Source: Ignelater luminosus
Taxonomy: Eukaryota; Arthropoda; Insecta; Coleoptera; Elateridae
Reading direction: 5' to 3'
Assembly: GCA_011009095.1 (NCBI GenBank)
Contig: VTPC01000842.1
Coordinates: 34,564 to 98,563, forward strand
Length of the DNA stretch: 64,000 bases
The translations under genes and the position numbers were made by a program. Shown here piece after piece: positions 13,201 to 24,505 of the stretch; the first letter of the stretch is position 1; each line of letters opens with the position of its first letter. The notes beneath the pieces are model-generated. The model did no database searches and had not been told where the DNA came from. It worked only from the letters and a program-made list of their open reading frames with translations.

Positions 13201-14533
13201 TGGGTTGCACGCTTTAAACTAGTTAGATATAAAGCAAAAAAAGTATTCAGTGTCACTTTTACATAGCTAATGCATAAAGTAGGATTATACCCAACACAAC
13301 AACCATCTTAGATGTTATAAATTTGTAACTAATCAACATAAACAGGAAATTGATCTAATAGTAATTTGTCTAATAAGAATATTTCTCTTATGGTAATTAG
13401 TCGAAATACCAATTTGTCTTGTATTAGAAGAAGCTAAAGCAAATTAAAAATTTTATAATTAGTAAGGAGATTTACTCTAATAACAAATTACTTTATAAAG
13501 ATTTATTGCTTCAAATAAACCAAGTGCAATAAAGCAGGAAAAGCTGGAATTAATGGATTTGCGTAATAAGAATATTCTTTATTGATTCATGACTGTATTA
13601 ATTTAAAAGTGAATTACATTAAATGATAACTAACCTAAATGTTAAAGGAACTACAGTTGGTCTGACAAGAATCTATTGAAGAATTTTAATTGGCTCAACT
13701 TTGATTAGTTTGAAGCAATAATATTCGAGAAAACTCAAGTTGTAACGTCACTTATGGGTGGGGTGGGCAAATTTGGCCCACACACTACACATATTCGTGA
13801 AACCAAAAAGCAGTTTAAACTTTAAACGACAGATTTTTAGTATCAGCCCTTCTTTAGGATCTCAGTCAGTTAAATTCTAACTAATAGAAGTTTCTTTTGG
13901 AGTTGCAAACCACCAGGTTTATAAATACTTTGTTGTTGTTCAGCAATCCAGAGCAAGAAACTTAGAGTTGTTTCAACTGACAGAAGAGTATCAAGAGACT
14001 TATTTTTTGTATGTAAACCAAAGAGCTATTAATATCTGAATGAACCTGTAAGCTGATGCTCGAATTTCCTTTAAAAAGGTATTAGTAAAGAATCTTTGTG
14101 TGGATATCCATATTCTGTACAAGAGAGTCATGTGAAACACAGAAAATGGTATTTGTGATGTATTTGTGTGTAATTGTGTTTTATTATCATGAGGCAAGAA
14201 ACTCCCACCCGCAGGGCAACACTTTCCAATACGGTTTAATGACTGTTTGTCAAAGTTCTTCTAGAGGATCTTTCTCCAAGCGCTCCCTCAACTTAATTGA
14301 AAAGTCCCTAAGTTCCCTACGGGCTTCAAAACGGACCTGTCCCAACTTTACCAGGGTTACAGGCGTTTTATCCACTTAACAAATCAACGAGGAAACTCAT
14401 AATGGAAAGCGAAAGCACGTTCTGTAAACTTCCACCACTCAAGTCATCTAGCCCAGATACAATTCTATGCCGAAACTGACGCGCGCTGTATGTCTGCTTT
14501 TAATGTTGCTTCCTGGATGCCTTTACAGGAGGC
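10216..14533. other. AT-rich DNA, mostly featureless
   Basis: No conserved coding frame was found. A GC-richer block at about 12610-12735 contains CAGTGGCGGACCGG, which resembles hAT-type ends, but I could not find a matching opposite end. The 12744-12938 frame is hydrophobic but begins without an ATG and looks like chance. Confidence 0.5.
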
Positions 14534-14599
14534 GTGCAAATAGTTTGGTATAGGTTTTTTGGCCAATTCAGCAACCGTTTTGTATTTTTTGTTAGTAGA

Positions 14600-14880
14600 G
14601 CGCTCTTTCACACTGGTAGCAGTTTTCGTGGTCTTCGACAATTTGTTGGTGAGCATGACTGCTGCAGTAGGTGGTGCGAGCATGGTTTGGTATTAAAACA
14701 GCGACGGGTGCTGGGTACGTCTCGGATGTATTTGTCGGCGGCCGAGGTGATGGAGTTAGCGACTCCAGAAATGATGAAACTTCGAAACAATGCATATCAA
14801 AGCAATGATGTGCTTGCTCCACGATGGATGCTCATGGTGAGACGAAGAAGGACTTCGTTGGTGCTTGATACTTCGTAGTG
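14600..14880 (+). pseudogene. Possible decayed histone H2A copy
   Basis: The plus frame reads RGLRQFVG near 14628, comparable with the H2A block RAGLQFPVG. At 14728-14760 it reads YLSAAEVMELA, comparable with H2A YLAAEVLELA. About 26 residues separate them, against about 27 in H2A. Between them, GGTGCTGGG at about 14706 matches the codons for the H2A GAG block in another frame, so small indels are required. The downstream part matches poorly. If real, it is an intronless, frame-shifted copy and not functional. The similarity is short and could be chance. Confidence 0.33.
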
Positions 14881-16163
14881 GTATGATGGAGAAGACAGTT
14901 GTTACATATTCACTCAGTGACGATGCATTGACAAATGCAGAAACTCTTTTCAGGGTCAGTGTCAGTGGTAATAGTGGAAAGCGACTTCGAGATCCATAAA
15001 CCTACTACTTTCACGTTCTGGGAAGTATCGAGAAGGCAAAATACCAAGAAAGCTACTTAGAAAGCAAACATTCAGCGCCAACGTGCTTTAGGTAGCTCTG
15101 TGGTCAGAGGATGGCTGAGCCAGGTATCTGTTGCTCCGATCATAAACCGGTTACTTCTAAAACCTACAGAACGGCAGGACCCCAGAAACAATTTGTGACG
15201 ACCCCTAATCAGTGGACAGCAAGGACTGCTCAAAGTAACCTAATCCAATATTATACCTTCTATATCTTTTATGGTTTAGATTTTGCGAGAATAGGATTAG
15301 GTTTTTTACCTTGTATATCCGGTCTTGATCTGGTAGACACTATAGGTCTCCGTTTATCCAGACTGTGATCAACTAGAGTCTCACCAGCCGTTGTCGTCAC
15401 CAACAGTGATATGCAAATCATTACTGCTGATTGCCTTACACTAGAGTGCCATGAGTTGCCCTAATAAGTACGTACAAATTGGTTTTAGGACTGAATTACA
15501 TTACAAAGGCGAGAGATCTACTCTAAGATCGTAGTGACACTTCAAGATTCAGGCTTGGCACAAGACTTTCTAAGACAGAATATTTCAATGTTTCACATCA
15601 AATATACAGTCACTGCCAAATTCAAAGGATAAATTCTATACCTAAAAATAAGAAATGAAGTTTCTGAACTGAAGGCTTATTAATTAAGGTTACCAAAGGT
15701 TTGCGCGCTGTTGAAGGCGTTAATCTCCTCTTCAGTTAGTAGAATGAATGGGACTTCCGATCCAGGATAACATCCAAACTGTGGGTCGTTGCAGTTTGAC
15801 GACTTGGAATTTTTAAACCAGGACGGTGATTGTGGTAGTACGTCAATGGACAGAATGTTAGTAAAAAAGATCAACACAAAACGTTACTGAATAAATGCTA
15901 TAAAGCTTCAGAAGTTAGAAAAGATATAGCACCAAACAAAAATTAAGTTCAAACAGACTTATCTAAATTAGATGAGATTGATAGTCAGATCACCACGATA
16001 CTGGCTTCATGATAGTCTAAACTGTTTAATGGCATTAAAAGCAAAATTAATCATAAGATACTTAAATCTTTGAAATAGTGTCAATTTTGCCCACATGATG
16101 AGAGATGTAGCATACGGAAACATTTATTGAACCTGTTGAATATCAAATTTTTACAAGAGAAGG
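14881..16163. other. Unassigned sequence
   Basis: I see no secure gene. A frame near 15111-15240 has a few residues reminiscent of a histone H3 tail, but the match is too short to use. The rest is ordinary AT-rich DNA. Confidence 0.5.
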
Positions 16164-17070
16164 TTATTTGTTGTTGTGGTGTACCAAGAGTTGCCATTTC
16201 GTGGGCAAAAGATCAATGCCTCGGGCATAGAATGTCTAGGGTTTAGAAGCAAAATACAATCTGAGATGCTCTCAAACCTGCTCATCATCGGTAAAGTGTA
16301 TACCCGTTAAGGAATGCGCTAGAGACGCAAACAGTAGGTAGTCTGATAGGGCACAGTCAGCAGCTGTACTACCCTTACCGTTCGTCAATCTTACATTTGG
16401 CTTCTTTCTGCAGTTGGATGGGAAAAAGTAAAAAATACTCATTTTGTGATGAATGAAAGGGTGGAAGGGGCTGCCTCTGGTCGCACTGTCAAGTTGTCTA
16501 CAGCAAGACTAGAAGAAATCACGATTCCGTCAAAATTTTCAACCACGGCTATTTCACTCTTTGACGATCTGGGAAGTTTCGGTCAACAATATAGACACAC
16601 TCATGCAAGAAGATTGACTCTGCGGTGCAATGAATGAGACGTTCCCAACTCAGTTGGTCAATTTTGCTGAAAGACTCCACAGCAAAAGTGGCCAGCTAGA
16701 CCGGGCAAGCTAAGTTTTTGCTGGACACGGTCAAGTTGGGCACAATTGCGCTCAGAGTCCATGGTTTGACCGTTAGGAGCAAGTTCCCAATGAATCACTC
16801 CTCCAAACGCACAGAAGAACCTTGTTAGCGCGCCAGACGGGTTTTGGCACCTTCCTGGCTAGATTTCCGGGGATAAACCACTGTTTCTTGTTGATAAAAT
16901 TCTTGAACAGGACCCACTTCTCATCACAAGTCACTACCCGGTTCAGAAACAAAACTTTCCTGTTGACGCTAGAGCAGTTGTTGTGCGGTCATCAAACGAT
17001 GATTTTTGTTTCTCTGGATCGGTTCATGCCTACCATTGTCTACTCTGTTAAGATGCAGCAATGAATGTCT
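16164..17070 (-). pseudogene. Decayed mariner transposase remnant, split by a 262-bp insert
   Basis: Read on the minus strand, the DNA gives mariner-family blocks in the right order. TCDEKWVLF with the first catalytic Asp lies near 16916-16932. A WELLPNG-like block is near 16780. QLDRVQQKL follows near 16735, then VFQQN near 16670, where the Asp codon of the usual QDN is missing. After a 262-bp interruption come SDYLLFASLAHSLTG, HFTDDEQV and FYARGIDLLPTKWQ at about 16350-16170, the typical mariner C-terminus. Several stops and frameshifts are present and the N-terminal DNA-binding part is not recognisable. It is not the same element as the intact mariner at 57.4 kb, whose C-terminus differs. 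It is non-functional. Confidence 0.85.
16358..16619 (+). repeat. 262-bp repeat, left copy (inserted in mariner remnant)
   Basis: This segment is identical, base for base as far as I can check by eye, to the reverse complement of 18973-19234. Removing it makes the flanking mariner remnant continuous, which indicates an insertion into that remnant near its third catalytic motif. It has no clear terminal inverted repeats or target duplication. It contains a 58-codon open frame beginning MNERVEGAASG, which I do not recognise. Confidence 0.85.
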
Positions 17071-17199
17071 TAGAGTAGAAATTCTTTTTGGTCATAAATG
17101 ATGTTTTTAAAGAATAGGAGATTTAGGTGTAATGGAAGACGTAGCCACTGGAAGGAAAGAAGATGCGGATAGTAGTCTTGATGCCGTTCTTGGTGGTGT

Positions 17200-17387
17200 A
17201 TTCTCAGCCTGGACCGCTTTCGTCCCTCCGGTGAAGTTTGCGACCTTCTCAGCGCCCGCTATGTCACTAAAGCCATCAACCAAAACAGAAAATACACCTT
17301 CGAGCTGTTCCGTTTTCCTCCAGGAAACCCCGTGCCAAAATGAAATACTCAGCTACCAAATTTTTACAAAACACAGAGAATCTTCCC
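17200..17387 (+). repeat. ~188-bp inverted repeat, left copy
   Basis: The segment from ATTCTCAGCCTGGACC to AGAATCTTCCC matches the reverse complement of 17790-17978 with only a few differences. The main one is a run of nine or more C/G in the right copy where this copy has TTTTCCTCC. Read on the minus strand it encodes a frame containing GVFSVLVDGFSDIAGAEKV, which is also present in the other copy. Confidence 0.85.
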
Positions 17388-17789
17388 ATCCTGGAGTAGC
17401 TTTTCTCCAACGCTTGAATTTAAGTTTAAGTTGAAGTGGAGGCGGTTGAACTCGATGCTCGCGTAAGACCGGAGCGACAAAGTCAGCAGGAACCCAGAGA
17501 AGGAGACAACAGTGCCCGCACAAAGGACATTGGTTGAGTTGTCCGGAGCATGCCTTTATTGACCCTGAGATTGAGTTCTTGATGGTGTTTTTCATGATGA
17601 AGAAGCTGTTCGTTAAGAGGACGTGAAGAAATTCTCAATCTTGATTTACTTCCATAGTTGGAAACGATAGAATTTATTGAGAGGGTGGTGTCAATTTGAA
17701 TTAGGATGTGTCTAAGTTGATTATGAGTAGGTGGAACTTATAAGAAGATAAATAAGAAGTGTAGAATCTAAAACATCCTGGAGATCAGG

Positions 17790-17978
17790 GGGAAGATTCT
17801 CTGTTTTGTAAAAATTTGGTAGCTGAGTATTTCATTTTGGCACGGGGTTTCCTGGGGGGGGGGAACGGAAGAGCTCGAAGGTGTATTTTCTGTTTTGGTT
17901 GATGGCTTTAGTGACATAGCGGGCGCTGAGAAGGTCACAAACTTCACCGGAGGGGCGAAAGCGGTCCAGGCTGAGAAT
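17790..17978 (-). repeat. ~188-bp inverted repeat, right copy
   Basis: This is the inverted counterpart of 17200-17387, separated from it by about 400 bp. It includes an expanded G run at about 17854-17863. Its plus-strand frame continues into the ORF fragment described at 17866-18202. Confidence 0.85.
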
Positions 17979-18202
17979 CCTATTACAGACGGCCCTTTCC
18001 TTGGTTCAAAGCCGCCTGATAAGGTGACTAGAGGCAATTGAAAAACAGGTGAACCTGTAATCGATGGCTGGTCTAACAAAAGTTATAAGTGTGAAGCAGA
18101 TTACGGGGATGACAGCTTGGAATGTCATCACGGAGCTTGGAGAGGAGGTTTCTACGCTGCTGAACTAATTTTAGACAGCGACGCGTCTCCTCCGACTAAT
18201 TG
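17866..18202 (+). pseudogene. ORF fragment with a sushi/CCP-like stretch
   Basis: One plus frame runs through GVFSVLVDGFSDIAGAEKV, continues to a single in-frame TGA at 18041-18043, and resumes to TAA-like closure near 18200. The second half contains NKSYKCEADYGDD followed by SLECHHGAWRG at about 18081-18150. This fits the Y-x-C, Cys, G-x-W core of a sushi (complement control protein) module. There is no signal peptide, no start codon and only part of a module. The first half is duplicated in inverted orientation at 17.2 kb. I infer a broken gene or transposon-captured fragment; the family assignment is tentative. Confidence 0.3.
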
Positions 18203-18419
18203 AGGGTAGATAAAGATGTAATCTTTAAGTATTTAACCAGAAGAGAAAGCTCGAGGAGAGAATCTCAGAAATCCAGGCGAATATTATCCTGTTTGAGTCT
18301 TGAGGTTTGTGAGCAAGAACAAACAATTTGTGTTTTGATTGAATTCGGTTTGACTCTCTACCGCTGGAAGAGAAACGAAGAGGATCTTGGAACCTATGTC
18401 AGTGGTCCCAGTTGACATC

Positions 18420-18720
18420 CAAAGAGCGGTGTTGTGACAGTACAGGAAGTATAAAATCGGGGAAAGATTATTATGAGAGAGAAATTCTGTGAGAATTCTC
18501 TTGAAGACCTTACCGATGACGTTTAGGAGGACGATGGGTCCGAGGCTTGTTTGTTGGGTTTGAAGATGGCGGCCGCCGATGTCAGGAGACGGCGGCTCGG
18601 GAAGTAAAGTAGGGGAACCATCATCAGGGGGTGGGTTTCAAGCGTGTTTTTGATTTGTTCGTTGACTCGATGAAGATGGTATTCGTAGCAATGCGGGTGT
18701 GTCGGCAAAGAGGTCGACTT
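18420..18720 (-). pseudogene. LINE (non-LTR) reverse transcriptase fragment
   Basis: The minus strand reads AAIFKPNKQASDPSSS and, after a one-base frame change, VLLNVIGKVFKRILTEF then HNNLFPD. This corresponds to the conserved non-LTR RT region with the form I-PKP-KDPSSYRPISLLN-GK-FE-IL. Only this early RT part is recognisable; the catalytic YADD block and the endonuclease are absent. It belongs to a Jockey/R1-like group by inference. It is a dead, truncated copy lying inside the 16.3-19.2 kb cluster of nested repeats. Confidence 0.7.
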
Positions 18721-18972
18721 GAGCGATTAATAAAGAAACCTACACACTCAAATTAAGGAATCTGAGTGCCTATTAATGTGAAGAATTATTTCGATTCACT
18801 CTTGAAGTGCAGATGATTTTAAAAAGACAAAACAATGATCTTATTAAAACAGTAAAGAATAGGACGTGTCCATTAAACAATGTTTTTTGAACCTTTTTAG
18901 TCCAGTAATTAAGTTTTTACCCGGACATTTGGAAAAACAAACTAGAAATTGCTGCATAGTCAACAATAACTC

Positions 18973-19234
18973 AGTCAATCTTCTTGCATGAGTGTGTCTA
19001 TATTGTTGACCGAAACTTCCCAGATCGTCAAAGAGTGAAATAGCCGTGGTTGAAAATTTTGACGGAATCGTGATTTCTTCTAGTCTTGCTGTAGACAACT
19101 TGACAGTGCGACCAGAGGCAGCCCCTTCCACCCTTTCATTCATCACAAAATGAGTATTTTTTACTTTTTCCCATCCAACTGCAGAAAGAAGCCAAATGTA
19201 AGATTGACGAACGGTAAGGGTAGTACAGCTGCTG
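18973..19234 (-). repeat. 262-bp repeat, right copy (inverted)
   Basis: This is a perfect inverted copy of 16358-16619. The flanks of the two copies show no further similarity and no obvious target-site duplication. Full identity beside strongly decayed neighbours implies recent duplication, recent transposition, gene conversion or an assembly effect. Confidence 0.85.
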
Positions 19235-19730
19235 TTTCGTATACTTACTGATGGTCTAATACAGTCGCGTCTATAAATTTACTCCAATATGAATCTGGTG
19301 TGCGTTCGAGCTGGTAACCACACATTTACAAGTTGATATCGCAATTCATTCAAACGCTAGATCCAAAAACGCAAAAGATGGCGGCTTTTCCTCAAAGCGG
19401 ATTTTTTTGAACTTTGAGTATGTTAACTGCAACATTCTTCCGAATCAATTCTAGCTTGTTTTCCAAATGTCTGGGTTATGACTGTTTTTGTATAATTGCA
19501 CTGGACTATTTGGAATTGGTTCTAATTTTTTATTTGAATTAAAATTCTTGTCGCAACTAAACTGTTTTCTAAGTATTCAGGTAATTTTCGAAAGAAGTAA
19601 TCTGCACATAGCTGGCTTCCGATACAGCTAAAAGTAATGTTAAGATATTATTATTGCTTTTGATCTTTTTGTTTTATTCTTGCTCATCAAACAGATCAGC
19701 TGTCAGATATTTAATTGCGGTTACATAAAA

Positions 19731-19747
19731 TGGCGCCCAACGTGGTG
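19731..19747 (+). promoter_or_regulatory. tRNA-Lys-type primer-binding-site motif
   Basis: TGGCGCCCAACGTGGTG matches the complement of the 3' end of animal tRNA-Lys (with CCA) at all but one position. This is the site that primes reverse transcription in many LTR retrotransposons. It follows GGTTACATAAAA, reasonable for the end of an LTR. No coding region of an LTR element is recognisable nearby, so it is at most a remnant of a 5' end. Confidence 0.45.
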
Positions 19748-22700
19748 TAGGCTAGTTAATGGTTTTATCTAAAGACGATTTTTATAAAGCAATGGCTGTG
19801 ATTGCAAATTATTTTGCTTAACTTTTCAAGATAAATTCATTGGTGAAAATAAACATTCGATAACGTTCGCTTTTTTCGAGTTATAAAGTTTGTTTTGTTT
19901 TCTAATTTCAATACTCGCCCGTAACTCGATTAAAAAAAATGTTAAACGTGAAAGTTTCTCGGTTTTTATTATCAGTGTCTAAGGCACTTTACTTACATTT
20001 TTACTATTGTTCGCACTTTTCAAGATACAAGTAAGTTTTAAATTTTTTGTTTTATGAATACTGTCTTTTTTCATGCTTTGTTGAAATTGTTCCGATTAAG
20101 TTACAGCCTATACTGCAGTTTCTATATAATCAGTTCAAAAACAGTAGACTATTGAGCTTTGTTTCTGTGAACTGAACTAAAGAGAAACAAATGATAGAGT
20201 TTATTTCAAAGATTTTTATTATAAAAAGGAAAAATCAAAATCTAGATGGCGCAATGAAGTTTCAATTTAAAAACCACGCCAACAAAAATTTGAATCTCAA
20301 ACCTCAAACAAGAAAAGACGACGAAAAAAATCTTGGCGTTACCAATCGATTATTTTATGTCTACTGGCAAATTTCGAGTTTATTGAATTGATAATTACTT
20401 TTTAATTGTCTGATTTGACGTCATTTTGTCATTATTTTGAACCGCAGGGTCGTTTTGTGTTATTCTTCAGTTTTTCTTTCATAATGTAAATGGACTTTTT
20501 TATAAAATTTCCATATTTTTTGCAAGAAATTACTTATGCTAAACACAATTTTTGTTTATTCTATAATTCTGATTAGATTACTTGTACACTTTTTTGCGCT
20601 TAAAATAATAATTTTTCTTTCTTACTCTGATAAATATAATATTTTTATATGAGTTTATCTCCTAATGCTGTTGCTGAATTAATTGTAATTTACGATGAAG
20701 AAATGAAGATATTTTTATATTTTTACCACAGTGTCAACTTAGTTATTCAAACAGCAAGGCTTTTGGTTACTAAATCAAATTTTTTTATTGTATATAATTC
20801 CTAAGAATCAAGAATCTATAAAAATGAAGCTTTAATTAATAATCTAAATTAAAATATATTTGACTAATTTTCAAATAAATTTTCGAAATAACCCAAACAA
20901 ATAGATTTTCTGGTCATCATTAGGCCAGTTCGTAAAATTAGTATTATTTAAGTGACTTTTTTTCTATGTGATTTTTGGCTCCAGCTTTCTAAAAAAAAGA
21001 ACCTAAAACCAACACCATCTAATATTATTTATATAAAAAATTAGAATGTTAGAATGTTGATTTTGCACAAATTCCATAAACCACATAAATTTCCATTAGA
21101 CTTTAGGTGGATATCAAGGAAAATTAAAATTTATCTTCGATAAAACTTTTATTATTGCCATCTATTCACATAAATGAGTATTTTGACGAACTATAATTGC
21201 CTTCCTAATAATTATATATTTTCTTATTATCAGAATTTATCATCGTCCCATCGAGAGTTTCATATAAATTTTGAACGTTTCGTCCTGTTAACAAAGGTGG
21301 TGCGCCTCTTCCAAATTAATAATTGTCGCTAATTAATAATACTATATGAGGAAATTTAATCAATTTCCATCCTACTAATGAATATCTGAATTAACGAAAT
21401 TATTTTTTATGGTTCTGGCTGGTTCATATTTTAAAATTTAAGTTTTGATATGAAACATAAAAATTTCTAAAAGGTCGCCTTATGACTAATAAATAATTTT
21501 ATCCTCGAATTATAGTTATTTAAATAATTTGTATAAAATTCATGAATAAAGAGTAATTATCATCCGAGATAGGACAGCATAAGTATGTAAACTATCATAG
21601 GCTATTAGTCCTTCGCGGTGGGCAAGCTTTGCATTAATGAGATTGTTGTTCCCATCGCATATCTCGGATCGAGATCGCATCAGCTGTCTCATTGCGAAGA
21701 AGAGAATTAATCCCCGACTAAGTATAAGCACATCGAGCTAAACAGACAACTGATGTAAAGAGAGCTTGTAATTATGCTGCCTCTATGCAAATCTTGGGGG
21801 AAGAAACTGCATGGTAGTATAAATGTAAATACATTTATATTCCCTTTGATAGAAATCTCGTGCTCCCTCGTATTTAACAATAAAATTCAGGAAATTAATC
21901 AAAAAAAAAATATAATACCGACCGTATAGTATAGGATGTTTATAATGAGCTCGATTGCAATTTTAATTAAAGGAAACGTTTGGATATTGAATTATGGCAA
22001 ATTCATCGATGGTTTTACGCTTCATAAAAATTTATCTCGTCTTGAAATCAAATATTCAATTTCCTAGATGAAATTTGAGGTTGTTAAACAATAATTTTAT
22101 ATTATTTACTAGGTATTATAAAGTAAGCTTTTACTACTACTATCTACTATCACATTCACTAAACTGTACATAATAGAAATTGAGGTTATCTTTTTTACGA
22201 ATCAGTTTAATTTGATACTTCACTGTAAACAAATATATAACACCTTTTAAAGGCTATTACACTTTTTCTTTCTTAAATATTTTAAATTATCTATCTTATT
22301 GATTTACTTGAATGCAGAACCACCCACGTCAGATTTCTTTTTTGTTTTTGATCAGATTATCAAGATTTTATCTAAAGACGTTTTTGTGACACGTAAGGAA
22401 TTTGTTCTCATTAAGAGTTAGTTTTGCTACATTAGGATTAAAATGAAAAATGCAATTTTTTACTGATGTTTGGTTAGGATTTTTAATAGAAATTATTTTA
22501 GATGTACAGGGCATTTTAAGCAAGAAAGTAGCTCTTCACTGATTATTACTGGACGCGTTCAAAAATGCTGAAAGTATCTATTCTTCTATTTCTCTTACAA
22601 TTAGACGTGTATAAACTAAACGTTTCAGATGACGCAGCCTAAAAAAAAGATTCTCGTGCTTTTATACTAAAATCGGGGCCGGCGCTAGGGTGTGGCAGGA

Positions 22701-22836
22701 TTTCTTAAGGCCCTTTCGTGTAGTAACCAGCTCTGTTTAATGTCAATTTCAGTTCTGTTATTCTCCATGGTCTAGTGCCTAGTTGCTTCATTTGCACGTC
22801 CTTGCACCTGTGTGTTTTAGATAATAAATTTAAAAA
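19748..22836. other. AT-rich DNA, nothing recognised
   Basis: The stretch consists of long A/T-rich tracts. A GC-richer block at about 21560-21740 is open on the minus strand for 63 codons but matches nothing I know. The motif GGGGCCGGCGCTAG at about 22675 resembles some hAT ends; no partner end was found. Confidence 0.5.
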
Positions 22837-23460
22837 AAACGCTGGAAATCTACTTTAAACAGTCAAAGACACTAAATAAACAACAGATTATTGGTTCAGA
22901 ATTACGAATTACGGCATGTCATTGGAAACGTAGAGAAATCTTTAGATAATCCGTGGCCCTGCAAAAAGTACGTCACTAGATGTCTATGAATCTTGAGAAA
23001 AACGCTGTGCATCCTTGGAGAAACGCTGGAAATCTACTTTAAACACCCAAAGACACTAAATAACCAACAGATTATTAGTTTTAAATTGTGAAAGAAGAAT
23101 CTTTAGAAATAATCTGCAGCACTACGCTGATTACACAAAATACGTCTGAAATTTACAAAATTGTAAAGTTGCAAAGCGCATTGAGGACTTATATATATAT
23201 ATGGGTTTTTATATTTTTACATAATTTACATAATTTTATATTCTCATTGTTTAATAATTATTTATGTTGCCTAACTGTCATATATTTCAGTCTTAATTTT
23301 ATTAAATGTTTGGAAATTTTGAAAAGAACGCTAAGAATTCAGAGAAAAACGCTGCAAATCCACTCTTAACACCCAAAGACACTAAATAACCAACAGATGA
23401 TTAGTTCAAAATTACGAATTGCGTTATGCCATTAGAAACGTCTAGAGATCTTTAGATCAG
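22837..23460 (+). repeat. Three spaced copies of a ~120-bp repeat
   Basis: Blocks starting at 22837, 23021 and 23346 share AAACGCTGGAAATC-type starts, then AAAGACACTAAATAACCAAC, then an ATTACGAATT and AGAAATCTTTAGAT segment. Copy two diverges in its second half. Sequence after copy three (23477 on) also resembles sequence before copy one (22741 on), so a larger module was duplicated. Function unknown. Confidence 0.7.
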
Positions 23461-24505
23461 GTTAGAATCATCTAATGTCAGTTTCGATAGTTGTCTTATT
23501 CGCCACTGTGTAGCGCCTACGGCAAGTTGCCATAGACCAGATTGTGCTTCTTACGACAGCAAATTGGGCTACTCTTCCCCTAGAAACTGTCTATAATTAG
23601 TTCTATTTAATTGTTGTGGGACCAACTGAAAAATCAGTAATAATGTCCACCTACGCATTAGCATAGAATCGATTCTAGAAATATAGAATGCATATAGCAT
23701 GTAAATAATATGGTTGTTATGAGAACTTATTATTTTATTTTTAGAGAAATCGACTCGTGTGTAAAAAGAATTGACCAAAAGTTAAGGTTTTCATTTTTTA
23801 TTTGAAGAACTCATTTACAAAAGGTAAGGTGCAGTGAGAAATCTCTTGATGAAAGCTCCTGCACTTGCTGAATATAAAATGGATGTAACTGATTGCTCTT
23901 TAAGATTAGAGCCCTGGTCGCTACATTCATTACATCGCTCCTGATTCTCTGGTTACCTTGTGCCAGAAGAGCTTCACAAAACAGTTATTTTTATGGAGCT
24001 AACTTACTCGCTTTAATTCATCATCCAGTGAACCGGCCCAATTGAGTCAAGTGGCTCACCTTTATCCTGATTGCAGATAGAACTGTCTTCTATCAAATTC
24101 GTTTCGAATCGCTATGGTTCCGAGCTTTAACGTTTCGATTATAAATCGAACGAACGTGGTTGTGTTAGCTGTGATAAAATAAACCACTAGACAATAGAAA
24201 GGAGTGCTTTGAATTTAACAGATCAGCAGCATAAAACAGCATAAAACAGATGACAAATCAAATCTAAAAACACTGATCTGTAATTACTGGTTTATCGGCA
24301 TCAACCATCAAAGACACTTTCGTCAGACTATATTTCCAATTGTTACCGCAAGAAGACAAACAAAATTTAGAATCTTGCTTAAATCATTTTGAAACTATTG
24401 GGTCATCATGCATCATTCACGTGATGAATGAATCGATGAATTTACTTTAGTGAGTCGACTCATTGATTTGGTTTTCTCGGGAGTTATACATCTCTAAGAG
24501 AAACT
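23461..24505. other. Unassigned sequence
   Basis: No conserved coding or transposon motif was recognised, apart from the partial resemblance to the preceding repeat module at its start. Confidence 0.5.

Noticed and set aside
15111-15240. Histone H3 tail-like frame
   Set aside because: Only a few residues (TAGPQKQFVTT) align to the H3 tail, gaps are needed, and the following sequence does not match.
22675-22690. GGGGCCGGCGCTAG as a transposon end
   Set aside because: No partner terminus was seen downstream and flanking duplications are absent.
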